Assembly (NCBI GenBank): GCA_015522385.1
Contig: WAMJ01000291.1
Location: forward strand, 1 to 13,170
Length of the DNA: 13,170 nt
Direction of reading: 5' to 3'
DNA from: Candidatus Heimdallarchaeota archaeon
Lineage (GTDB): Archaea; Asgardarchaeota; Heimdallarchaeia; Heimdallarchaeales; Kariarchaeaceae
Position numbers and translations under genes: made by a program. Below are positions 1 through 7,353 of this stretch, piece by piece. Position 1 is the stretch's first letter, and the number at the start of each line of letters is the position of its first letter. The notes beneath the pieces are model-generated. The model did not search any database and was not told the origin of the DNA. It saw nothing but the letters and a program-made list of their open reading frames with translations.

Positions 1-1
1 A

Positions 2-295
2 AGAACATGTGCTGTTCAAGGGACAAATGGAGTTGTTTCACTCGATTTTCTGAAACCATCAGAGATTCTTCTTCACAGTAAGTATATTGATCTTGACCGA
101 CAGCTAGTTGATAATGGAACCTTTACTCAGACCCTTCCCTTTAAGGAACCACTAACAGAAGAAATCAGGCATTTCTTGACAAACTCTCGTGAGAATAGAC
201 CATTCGAAGCTGGCCCCGAAGTTGGTCTAAATGCCGTTAGACTCTGTAATAGTGCTCTAGAGAGTGCAAGTCTCGGGAAGCCAGTTGATCTATAG
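2..295 (+). CDS. Gfo/Idh/MocA-family oxidoreductase, C-terminal fragment
   Basis: The frame is open from the left window edge to a TAG at 293-295 and gives 97 residues with no start, so the 5' part lies outside the window. The fragment looks like the end of a Gfo/Idh/MocA NAD(P)-dependent sugar or polyol dehydrogenase. It has a small beta-rich piece with GTNGVVSLDF, a typical sheet segment of the substrate domain. It then has the family's closing pattern: FKEPLTEEIRHFL, a short loop with NRPFEAGPEVGLNAVRL, and a last helix ALESASLGKPVDL. In this family the N-terminal Rossmann domain binds the nucleotide and the C-terminal alpha/beta domain binds the substrate; only the latter is visible here. 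The substrate cannot be told. Recognition is by pattern only. Nothing suggests a functional link to the next gene, which has its own promoter. Confidence 0.78.
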   Translation, partial: RTCAVQGTNGVVSLDFLKPSEILLHSKYIDLDRQLVDNGTFTQTLPFKEPLTEEIRHFLTNSRENRPFEAGPEVGLNAVRLCNSALESASLGKPVDL

Positions 296-458
296 AATAT
301 TGGTTTATTGCTTTCTCGAACTAAATTCTATAATGTACAATGCATCCATACATGTCTGTAAAAATAATCGTAGATCCAGAGTATTTGTATAGAAGTATTC
401 TACAATTAACACACATAAAACAATTGAAATATACCCAGATTAGTTTTATTCTTAAGGC

Positions 459-466
459 TTTAAATA
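459..466 (+). promoter_or_regulatory. TATA-like promoter of the surface protein gene
   Basis: The sequence tttaaata is centred about 29-30 nt before the ATG at 492. At normal archaeal TATA-to-start-site spacing, transcription would begin at or within a few bases of the ATG, giving a leaderless or nearly leaderless mRNA. No Shine-Dalgarno sequence is seen before the ATG. The rest of 296-491 is AT-rich and holds no gene that I can support. Confidence 0.5.
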
Positions 467-491
467 GAAGAATGAATACCTTGTATATAAT

Positions 492-2834
492 ATGAACAAA
501 GCGGGTTTAGGTTTAGTCCTAACAATATTACTTGTACTATCTGTGAATAGCTCGACAGGGGTTATTTACAGTGGAACTGGACCTTCTCAAATAAATGCGA
601 TCAACATAGACCAAACTTATGGAGTCCCAGGAGATGTTATAACAGGATCTGTGGACTTAACCATTAATGATACATTGAGTTATGTTGGTTTGGGGCTGTA
701 TTACAAGAATCAAACCTCTGGATTTTTTGATTACATCGATTGGATCTATACAAACTCGACTGCCCAATTCGATTTTATAATCCAAGACTACTGGCCATCT
801 GGAGAATTTTTCTTTAATACAATCTATCTATCTCTGACAAATTATAACGGGGAATATTTCTACAACAACACTGACTTTACCAGTCCATCATTTACGGTTT
901 CAGGTACGAACTTTGATAGTAGTCCACCGACCCTTGTCTCGTTTGACACCAATGGGACAACTTTCTATGCTGGGGATACCATTCAGTTCGAGATTATTCT
1001 CCTTGATGCAAATCCAGAGTCATATCAGGGATTCTACCTTAACTGGCTTAACGGAACAGTATGGCAGAATAGCTTCTACCTCAGTTTCTCACTGAATCAG
1101 ACCTATGCTGATGGAAGTGTGCAATATCTGGCATATTATAAGGTATCTCCATATGATCTCCCGGGTAGGCATTCTGCATCTAGTATTTACCTCTTTGACA
1201 AGGCAACGAACGGAAGAGATTACTACAATGGCTCCGACTATGTCATGGGCTTTGACATTGTAGGTACAAACCCCGATACTGAGGCTCCGCAGATTCTGAC
1301 ACTTACGACTATAGGCACCATGCAGCGTGGACGTTACAATATAATGGATATGACGTTCCTCGAGACTGGATCAGGTCTTAACTATGCATGGTTAAGGTTT
1401 AATAATGCTGCAGGTGGCATAATTGATGCGTATTTCTATAACATCAGTAGCAGCGAAGCAAGAGCGAGCATATGGGTGGATTCCTCCAAGAATCTCGGAA
1501 CCTATACGCTTACTTCGATCTATGTCATAGATAATATAGGAAATGTAGATTCAACACTTGACACGGAACCAGTCGTCTCTTTCGAGCTCATTGAAAAACA
1601 ACCCGTCTCAATTTCTGTATCAGGATACAATAACGTAAATGATACAGGGAACTATGTCTATGGATCAATTTACCTAAACAACACACTTCCAGCACAATCT
1701 GGTAATATACAGGCGAGAATTGATTCTGCCACTGGAAATTACATCACAACACTGTCCATAAGCTTGGAGGTGGTGAATGACACAGAACTGAGCTACAGCT
1801 TCAGGGTTGAAGACTACATCTCATTCGGAAATGGATCAGTCCTAACTATCACTTCAGTGTCAATTTCTGATATTGCATCGGCATGGACCCAATTCTACGA
1901 TATCACGAACTACACTTCACCTCAAATCTCTCTTTTCAGAACTGGCTCACCATTGATGGATAGATCCTACTTCTCGAAGTCGGTCGCAAAGATTGGGACA
2001 TCTGTTGATTTCATCGTCGAGACTAGTGCTACTGATTTTAGCAGTTTTAACCTTATTGCGACCTTCACTGATGTGAATAACAACACATGGAATGAGACAT
2101 TCTATGGAAATTACCAGAGCCCAGGAATGTATAAGGCAATCATCAACTTGGGCCCATATACATACTTGGATGTAGTCAGTATTGATGTAGCGTCCCTAGT
2201 AATTTATGACAATTACGGGTCTGAGTATGAATTCTCTTCGACTGATGTCTCGTATCCGAATCGTGTTGATGTCTATGCGGGTTACCTGAGTGGAACAATC
2301 GATCCAGCCAATGGGACTGTGATAGAGCACGAAATGGTTGACTTCAATCTAGAGGTATACAGTAACTATTCGTTCTACCAGATAGTTGATATAACCATCG
2401 ACATAACTCAACCGGACGGATCCAAGATCTCATTCTATGACCTCGGAAGATCTTTCTCACCCCTGTCGACCTACTATAACATCTTCACCGTGCAATTCAC
2501 CCAGAATGGAGAGCATGATGTTAATGTATATATCAAATCAGAATACGGATTCACCTATGATTTCACTTATATCTGGTTTGTCAATGCCACATTTGGTAAA
2601 GGTTCAACAGGAGGAAATTCTTCGGAAAGCTCAACCTCCGACGGTACGGACACGAATAGTTCCTCTGTAGTAACAACTACTTCAGATCCAGTTGGGAATT
2701 CCTCAACAACTGATGGAAATGTGACTGGTCCCCCGACCCTTGAAAACCCTCTACCTGGCTTCGAATTCCCCGTAGCAATTATCAGCATTTTCGGTACACT
2801 CGTAGTTGTGAGAAGAAGAAAACTCAAGATTTGA
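492..2834 (+). CDS. Secreted repeat-rich surface glycoprotein with PGF-type C-terminal anchor
   Basis: This 780-aa protein is probably exported and cell-surface attached. Residues 1-25 form a signal peptide: a short basic start (MNKAG), then a Leu/Val-rich core. The body (about 35-695) is beta-rich and appears built of tandem Ig-like units of roughly 110-120 aa. A recurring strand recurs near residues 111 (TIYLSLTNYNG), 231 (SIYLFDKATNG), 342 (SIYVIDNIGN), 455 (SVSISD) and 569 (LVIYDNYG). About two dozen N-x-S/T sequons are spread through it, which fits heavy N-glycosylation. Residues 700-750 are a Ser/Thr/Gly-rich stalk. The end has a tripartite sorting layout: PGFEF at 755-759, a hydrophobic stretch to about 773, then RRRK at 774-777. 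This resembles PGF-CTERM signals processed by archaeosortases, or else a simple membrane anchor. It is probably an adhesin or envelope component; the ligand is unknown. It has its own TATA box and is followed by a hairpin. Confidence 0.85.
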   Translation: MNKAGLGLVLTILLVLSVNSSTGVIYSGTGPSQINAINIDQTYGVPGDVITGSVDLTINDTLSYVGLGLYYKNQTSGFFDYIDWIYTNSTAQFDFIIQDYWPSGEFFFNTIYLSLTNYNGEYFYNNTDFTSPSFTVSGTNFDSSPPTLVSFDTNGTTFYAGDTIQFEIILLDANPESYQGFYLNWLNGTVWQNSFYLSFSLNQTYADGSVQYLAYYKVSPYDLPGRHSASSIYLFDKATNGRDYYNGSDYVMGFDIVGTNPDTEAPQILTLTTIGTMQRGRYNIMDMTFLETGSGLNYAWLRFNNAAGGIIDAYFYNISSSEARASIWVDSSKNLGTYTLTSIYVIDNIGNVDSTLDTEPVVSFELIEKQPVSISVSGYNNVNDTGNYVYGSIYLNNTLPAQSGNIQARIDSATGNYITTLSISLEVVNDTELSYSFRVEDYISFGNGSVLTITSVSISDIASAWTQFYDITNYTSPQISLFRTGSPLMDRSYFSKSVAKIGTSVDFIVETSATDFSSFNLIATFTDVNNNTWNETFYGNYQSPGMYKAIINLGPYTYLDVVSIDVASLVIYDNYGSEYEFSSTDVSYPNRVDVYAGYLSGTIDPANGTVIEHEMVDFNLEVYSNYSFYQIVDITIDITQPDGSKISFYDLGRSFSPLSTYYNIFTVQFTQNGEHDVNVYIKSEYGFTYDFTYIWFVNATFGKGSTGGNSSESSTSDGTDTNSSSVVTTTSDPVGNSSTTDGNVTGPPTLENPLPGFEFPVAIISIFGTLVVVRRRKLKI

Positions 2835-2890
2835 TAATTTAACCTAGGATAAAAGGAAATTCTTATTAATTCAAGTGAGTAACTATATTT

Positions 2891-2912
2891 GTCGGGTACA
2901 TTTGTGCCCGAC
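2891..2912 (+). terminator. Intergenic hairpin followed by a C-rich tract
   Basis: A near-perfect inverted repeat, gtcgggtac-attt-gtgcccgac, can form a 9-bp stem (one T-G wobble) with a 4-nt loop, about 57 bases after the stop of the surface protein gene. It is followed by a run of pyrimidines, mainly C (2914-2924), not the U-tract of an intrinsic terminator. It may mark the 3' end of the surface protein mRNA, protect that end, or be a regulatory element. The termination role is inference. Confidence 0.4.
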
Positions 2913-3040
2913 TACCCTCCCCCCACTAAATACTACTTTCTTTTAAGGAACAAATAGTATCACAACAGTGACCCTTATCACCGAATTCTCTATCTTCCTA
3001 TCCGATGGGAGGAGTTCCAAATCAATCTTTAAGGTCATTA

Positions 3041-3058
3041 CGAAAACGATTTTATAAT
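3041..3058 (+). promoter_or_regulatory. BRE plus TATA box upstream of tfe
   Basis: The purine-rich cgaaaacga, a BRE-like element, directly precedes tttataat (3051-3058). This is the most canonical archaeal promoter in the window. It predicts transcription starting near 3080-3085 and a leader of about 35-40 nt. The leader holds ggaaaggttat at 3104-3114, a partial match to the archaeal Shine-Dalgarno, just before the GTG at 3120. Confidence 0.5.
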
Positions 3059-3119
3059 GTTCCGAGTATATTTTATTGAGGGATAGATATTTCTATCGCC
3101 TCTGGAAAGGTTATCAATC

Positions 3120-3665
3120 GTGGTCGTCAGTGAGGCAGAGCGTCAAACGCTCATAGATATGGTTGAGGACGTTGCAGGGCCCGAAGTAAAGAAGGTCGCG
3201 ATCCTCCTCTTCAACGAGAAGGAGGAAGTTACAGACGAGATGATAGCTGATCAACTAGATGTGAAATTAGATGAGGTTCGTAAAGCCCTCTACAAACTCT
3301 TAGATCTTGAAATTGCATCGTTCAGAAAAGTGAGGGATAAACAGACAGGATGGTTTATCTATTTCTGGAAATTAGAACCTGAAAAAATCACATCAGTGGT
3401 TATCAAGAAACAGAGAGCAGTTCACTTTAAGATCCTTGAAAGGCTTCAATACGAACGGGAGAACATGTTCTTCCACTGTAGCTCTAAAGACTGTTTCAGG
3501 AAGACCTTTCAGGAAGCAATGGAACTTGACTTTGAATGTGATAAATGTTTTCTCCCCCTAGTCGATTTTGACAACAGCACTATCATTACCATCCTAGAGA
3601 AGAAGGCTGAAGAAGTTCAAAATCTGATTGACAAACAACTAGAACGTGTCAAATCCTTGAGATAG
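3120..3665 (+). CDS. tfe: Transcription factor E, alpha subunit (TFE/TFIIE-alpha homologue)
   Basis: TFE helps TBP, TFB and RNA polymerase open promoter DNA. The 181-aa length is normal for archaeal TFE. Residues about 5-90 form the winged helix: an N-terminal helical part (VAGPEVKKVAILLF), then EEVTDEMIADQLDVKLDEVRK, ALYKLLDLEIASFRKV and the family signature of a Trp/Tyr-rich wing (TGWFIYFWKL, 76-85). Residues 118-147 form a zinc ribbon with Cys120, Cys125, Cys140 and Cys143. The first pair is C-x4-C, not the plain C-x2-C of many zinc ribbons. The middle, FQEAMELDFECDKC, is typical of TFE. The tail (about 155-181) is a charged helix, probably coiled coil. The start is a GTG preceded by a Shine-Dalgarno-like ggaaagg, and the winged helix begins directly after it, so little is missing. 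No TFE-beta partner gene is in the window. Confidence 0.93.
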   Translation: MVVSEAERQTLIDMVEDVAGPEVKKVAILLFNEKEEVTDEMIADQLDVKLDEVRKALYKLLDLEIASFRKVRDKQTGWFIYFWKLEPEKITSVVIKKQRAVHFKILERLQYERENMFFHCSSKDCFRKTFQEAMELDFECDKCFLPLVDFDNSTIITILEKKAEEVQNLIDKQLERVKSLR

Positions 3666-3684
3666 AGCTGTGCCATAGGTATAA

Positions 3685-3692
3685 TTATAAAT
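3685..3692 (+). promoter_or_regulatory. TATA-like box of the longin-like/coiled-coil gene
   Basis: The sequence ttataaat is centred about 28 nt before the ATG at 3717 and 22 nt before the in-frame GTG at 3711. The spacing favours a leaderless mRNA starting at ATG 3717. A second AT-rich element (tctataaaa, 3695-3702) lies too close to the starts to act as the TATA box. Confidence 0.42.
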
Positions 3693-3710
3693 ATCTATAA
3701 AATTCTGAAA

Positions 3711-4364
3711 GTGGTAATGGACGCCGAATTCGACAAGAATCAGCTGCTAAATTCATCTTCCTCAGTCTGGCTAAGACTTCCAAGTGCCCCTGTATTTATG
3801 TGTGTCATGAGAACAATTGATGGAAGGCCCGTCGGTATGCCAGTTTGGAAGTCATTTGAGAATCGTCCAGACGAGCGATCCATGGAGAATGAGACGGTTA
3901 GTTCTACCCTTTTGAATCTTACACATATCCTGAGTTTACTTACCAAAACCAAGAAGGAGGATGGTGAGAGTGTGATGAAAATATCATACGCGGATCGTAC
4001 ATGGTCAATCTACATGCCTGCATCTAATCAACCGTTTCAAGTAACGTTCATCGTAGCTTTCGAGGAGACGGACAAAGTACAGATTACATCTAAAGACAGA
4101 GAGGTTTTAACCAAAGAGATAGTTAATGCTCTAGCTGGAATTGATGAGTTCAAGAAACGTCTAAAGAATGAGGAAGAGTGGATTGTAGAGACCCATGAAC
4201 CACTTTACAAGACTATCATGGACACTATCTCAGAGACGATTTACCAGTGGGATAAAAAGAGGATCAAGTACCTGCAGAAAGAAGCTGATAGAATTCGGAA
4301 ACAACTACGGGAAGAGGCTAAGGCAAAACGAAAGCAGGAAGAAGCTGAAAATGCAGAGAGTTAG
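3711..4364 (+). CDS. Longin-like domain protein with C-terminal coiled coil
   Basis: I do not recognise this as a named family. The first start is GTG at 3711 (217 aa), but ATG at 3717 is better placed relative to the TATA box and would remove two residues. Residues about 27-150 follow the strand-strand-helix-strands-helix order of longin/roadblock-type domains. They contain PVFMCVMRTIDGRPVG (two strands with a turn), a helix STLLNLTHILSLL, three strands (ESVMKISYADRTWSIYM, QVTFIVAF) and a final helix EVLTKEIVNALAGI. Residues about 165-215 are a long, very charged amphipathic helix (Lys/Glu/Arg-rich), probably coiled coil. There is no membrane segment or lipidation motif. A longin domain followed by a coiled coil recalls the layout of longin SNAREs, but the helix is too charged and unanchored to call it one. 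The next gene follows after 35 nt and is probably co-transcribed. Confidence 0.72.
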   Translation: MVMDAEFDKNQLLNSSSSVWLRLPSAPVFMCVMRTIDGRPVGMPVWKSFENRPDERSMENETVSSTLLNLTHILSLLTKTKKEDGESVMKISYADRTWSIYMPASNQPFQVTFIVAFEETDKVQITSKDREVLTKEIVNALAGIDEFKKRLKNEEEWIVETHEPLYKTIMDTISETIYQWDKKRIKYLQKEADRIRKQLREEAKAKRKQEEAENAES

Positions 4365-4399
4365 AATGGATTTTCACAGGGTTTAAGAAACAGAAAATT

Positions 4400-5926
4400 A
4401 TGGAGATTTTGAGAATGCACTCTGATGTGAAGGAACTTTTCATTATTGCAAGTAGCGTACCAGTGCTTCATCTCAGTCAAGACAAGTCTAATAACTCATC
4501 AGATACCGTTCTCAAAGCAGGAAGGATATCAGCCCAAGATATGTTGGGAGAAGAAACGACTGGCGAACTTATACAGAGGGAGGTTCTCTCTGAATCAACG
4601 ATTAGTTATGCAAGGAAAGATGATCTGCTAATAGCTCTAAGAGTAGCGAACTCCATGAGTACATCAGGTGTTGATAAATTGTTAGACGACATCCTTCTAC
4701 AAATTGAGAACTACAAGGATCTTGTGTGGAATAGCTTTGGAGATCCAACCATATTACAACCTCTTGTCAAACGTCTTCATCTAACTCTTGGTGCCAAATT
4801 ACCAACAAATCCATTCGGGTTAGCAGAGATTAACATGGTTATGGGAACCTATTTCGATAGGTATCAGTACATGGATACAATTGGAATAGTTACCCAAGAG
4901 AGCTGGTTGGTTAATGTAGAGTCTAGAGACAATCGGAAGGTTGCACCAGTAAGTATCGATATCTGGAAGAACTCTGTAGAACTTATCCATGCGAGTTTGG
5001 GAACCACATCCAAGGGATTGCTTATACAGGACGAAGACTCCATCTTTTGGATCCGCCCGATTTACTACAAAAACATGCATACCAAGGGTGGAATATCATG
5101 GTGGGCACTAGTTGTTCAGGTTAATATGGATGTACTCGATTCTTACAGGTCGGAAACTTCACTTTTCAATCACAAATACTTCCTCCGGGAAGAGCTCTAC
5201 GCAAAAATTACGCGTGAACTTGACTATGATTTCTTCGTAGCGATTGAACCAAAAATTAGGCAAATGGTGGAGAAAGAGATACGAGCAATGGGCAGGATGG
5301 GTGTTCTTGGACAGATACTCTCATTTGTTGAGTACCAGATAACTGATATGCTTGTAGCCGAGGTGCAACACATCGAGGGTTCAGAATATATTGTGGCCCA
5401 GACGCCCCAGATAAAGATTGGGTGGGGGAAGTTCTTAGAGCTATATACCGAGAGGGGTATACCTTCCCTTGCAGAGCCCAATCACATAATTAATCAGACA
5501 GGTACTGTATTCCTAACCCTAAGAATCGACCATATGCAGCATCTACTTGAATCATTCGTGCGGACAGCAGCACGAATTCAGCATGGATGTAAACTCCACA
5601 TCGGGCTAGGACTCTCGAAGTACTTTGATGATTTGATTGATTTCTTTAACAGCATGGATAGAATTACTCATGAGATAGTTTTCTATTCTGAAGACAAGTT
5701 TGGTGAACTCGATTCTCCCGATAACATTAAGATCGTCGATGAGATCCCAGTAGATGCGCAAATCAGTCAGTACAAATTCTTTATCCTCGAAAATGTTGAA
5801 AAACCACAGGCTTTCATGTTCTTCAGGGAAACAGGAGAGATTTACTCTGGAGTCTGGACCCATTCAAAGGATATTATTGAGTTGATGTTATCACGCGTGG
5901 ATCAGTTAAGTCAGATGTCCAATTAG
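4400..5926 (+). CDS. Multidomain protein with longin-like N-terminus, function unknown
   Basis: This is an unrecognised 508-aa soluble protein. Residues about 8-110 have a longin/roadblock-like order: strand KELFIIASSVPVLHLS, an insert, strand STISYARKDDLLIALRV, then helix VDKLLDDILLQIENY. Residues about 155-250 form a second alpha/beta unit (IGIVTQESWLVNV, GLLIQDEDSIFWIRP, WWALVVQVN), perhaps a diverged copy. Residues 265-325 are helical. The C-terminal part (385-505) has KLHIGLGLSKYFDDLIDFF, EIVFYSED, FFILENVEKPQAFMFF and EIYSGVWTHSKDIIELML. This vaguely recalls the effector-binding end of archaeal TrmB/FilR-like regulators, but no DNA-binding helix-turn-helix is visible. The start is uncertain: ATG at 4415 has GGAG 9 nt upstream and a TATA-like gtttaag about 30 nt upstream, so the protein may lack the first five residues. 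It lies 35 nt after the coiled-coil gene and 50 nt before the response regulator gene. Confidence 0.7.
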   Translation: MEILRMHSDVKELFIIASSVPVLHLSQDKSNNSSDTVLKAGRISAQDMLGEETTGELIQREVLSESTISYARKDDLLIALRVANSMSTSGVDKLLDDILLQIENYKDLVWNSFGDPTILQPLVKRLHLTLGAKLPTNPFGLAEINMVMGTYFDRYQYMDTIGIVTQESWLVNVESRDNRKVAPVSIDIWKNSVELIHASLGTTSKGLLIQDEDSIFWIRPIYYKNMHTKGGISWWALVVQVNMDVLDSYRSETSLFNHKYFLREELYAKITRELDYDFFVAIEPKIRQMVEKEIRAMGRMGVLGQILSFVEYQITDMLVAEVQHIEGSEYIVAQTPQIKIGWGKFLELYTERGIPSLAEPNHIINQTGTVFLTLRIDHMQHLLESFVRTAARIQHGCKLHIGLGLSKYFDDLIDFFNSMDRITHEIVFYSEDKFGELDSPDNIKIVDEIPVDAQISQYKFFILENVEKPQAFMFFRETGEIYSGVWTHSKDIIELMLSRVDQLSQMSN

Positions 5927-5944
5927 TGAATTTATTCAAAATCC

Positions 5945-5952
5945 TTATATCT
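5945..5952 (+). promoter_or_regulatory. TATA-like box of the response regulator gene
   Basis: The sequence ttatatct is centred about 28-29 nt before the ATG at 5977 in the 50-bp gap after the previous gene. The distance predicts transcription starting at or next to the ATG. No Shine-Dalgarno sequence is present. Confidence 0.42.
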
Positions 5953-5976
5953 AATGAGCCTTAGACTACTAGATAA

Positions 5977-7353
5977 ATGGTTAGTCCAATACCCAATGTT
6001 CTCTTCGTAGATGATGAAAAATCAATCCTGAAGCTTATCAATATTCAGACGAAGGGTGTGGTTAATTTCTATCAGGCAGGGAGTTACGATGAGGCTATGA
6101 GAATATTGGAGACAGGTGAGATCCATATTATTGTGACCGACCAAAATCTTGCAAATGGGGAGAAAGGAACCGATATACTCTCGGAGGTATATGTAAAATA
6201 TCCTGACATGAGGAGGATTGTACTAACCTCGGATCGATCCCTGAATACGGCTTTGGTATCAATAAATGAGACATCTGTTCACAAATACCTGATAAAGCCG
6301 TGGAAGAAAAAGGAGCTCATAGACGTTATCAATTCGCAGTATATCTTGTACTTAGAGGAGCACCGTACTAGGAAGGAGTTTGAAGAACTTGTTAAGATCA
6401 CACAGTTCCTCAGACAGAAGGTCTATTCGAATAGCAGGGAGATGGTCTCAACACTCTTGAACAGGGATATTGAACACAAAGATCCTTCTGAAATTACCGC
6501 GAAAGTGAATGAAGTAATCATCAGTCTGATTGAGATAGCTAAGCGGTATATTCAATCTTTCTCCTCAAACTTTAATTTTGAGCTTCTGTTTGATGCTAGA
6601 TCAACCCTCTCAGATATTGAAATGTTCGCTAGTCAATACTCTATCGAGAATCTCAAAATATACACGAAACTTCTCATTGCCTATACAAACATCCTAGCTG
6701 GAGAATATGATGTTCTAAAAAGAGTGATTATGGATATTCAGAGGGCAGTCTACATACGTAACAGGGGCACTCTTCCCAAATCGTTGAGGTATGAGTTCAT
6801 GAAGCTCCTGGAGGTTATGAACGACCTGAAGGACGGAGAGGACGAAGACATAGAACAGAAAACAATAAAGTATGTCAATGATTTATTAGAAATGGACTTG
6901 GCGGATGTAATTAAGTTTTCCCCCGCAGTTTTCGACTTAGTCAAGGAAGAGGTGGCTTCAGTAAGTCACTTAGCGATTGTGAAGAACGGAACCACAATAT
7001 TCTCTGTAATTAATGACGAGGTGAACCCTATATTGGGTACTCAAATTGGAAACTTCGTAATTGCTCTCCAAGATTTCTTCGAGGTGGTACTTGAAACCTC
7101 GGGGAGGATTGAGACAATAAATCATGAAAAGGGCACCGTCCTGATCTGGAGAGAGGACAATATTTCATACGTAATAATCAGCAATCAGCGTTCGATCTAC
7201 AATAGACTATCCTTCCAACGCTTCGTCGAGGAAACATATGAACTGATTAAACAACTAGCGGAGGGTACAACTCCAAATTTACATCAAGAAAGAATTCTAA
7301 TCGAGAAAATGAATCATTCCTTCAATTGTAAAATCGAAATTGCAAAGTTTTGA
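5977..7353 (+). CDS. Response regulator: receiver domain fused to a C-terminal longin-like domain
   Basis: This 458-aa protein begins with a complete receiver (REC) domain, residues about 6-125. The acidic pair is Asp12-Asp13 (LFVDDE), the phospho-acceptor is Asp55 (IIVTDQNL), the switch Thr is Thr84 (IVLTSD), and the Lys is Lys107 (YLIKPW). All residues needed for phosphorylation are present. A helical region follows (about 130-320). No DNA-binding, GGDEF, HD-GYP or methylesterase output is seen. Residues about 328-425 resemble a longin/roadblock-type domain: HLAIVKNGTTIFSV (two strands), helix GNFVIALQDFFEVVLE, three strands (GRIETINHEKGTVLI, NISYVIIS) and a closing helix FVEETYELIKQL. The output is therefore probably protein-protein interaction, not DNA binding. 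The promoter predicts a leaderless mRNA. The 3' end overlaps the convergent kinase-like gene by 32 nt, which suggests that the two act together. Confidence 0.85.
   Translation: MVSPIPNVLFVDDEKSILKLINIQTKGVVNFYQAGSYDEAMRILETGEIHIIVTDQNLANGEKGTDILSEVYVKYPDMRRIVLTSDRSLNTALVSINETSVHKYLIKPWKKKELIDVINSQYILYLEEHRTRKEFEELVKITQFLRQKVYSNSREMVSTLLNRDIEHKDPSEITAKVNEVIISLIEIAKRYIQSFSSNFNFELLFDARSTLSDIEMFASQYSIENLKIYTKLLIAYTNILAGEYDVLKRVIMDIQRAVYIRNRGTLPKSLRYEFMKLLEVMNDLKDGEDEDIEQKTIKYVNDLLEMDLADVIKFSPAVFDLVKEEVASVSHLAIVKNGTTIFSVINDEVNPILGTQIGNFVIALQDFFEVVLETSGRIETINHEKGTVLIWREDNISYVIISNQRSIYNRLSFQRFVEETYELIKQLAEGTTPNLHQERILIEKMNHSFNCKIEIAKF

Noticed and set aside
386..404. An imperfect AT-rich palindrome (tgtatagaa/ttctaca) upstream of the surface protein gene
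   Set aside because: The arms are short and bulged, and in AT-rich DNA this is easily chance; not strong enough for an operator or terminator call.
2567..2827. An 86-codon minus-strand frame opposite the stalk of the surface protein gene
   Set aside because: It mirrors the repetitive Ser/Thr codons of the stalk and has no recognisable protein features or promoter.
3005..3079. A 24-codon reading frame (MGGVPNQSLRSLRKRF...) in the gap before tfe
   Set aside because: It runs straight through the BRE/TATA promoter of tfe, has no clear ribosome binding site and no support beyond being open.
3711..4364. The longin-like/coiled-coil protein as a true SNARE
   Set aside because: There is no membrane anchor or lipidation site, and the helix is too highly charged for a SNARE motif; kept only as a layout similarity.
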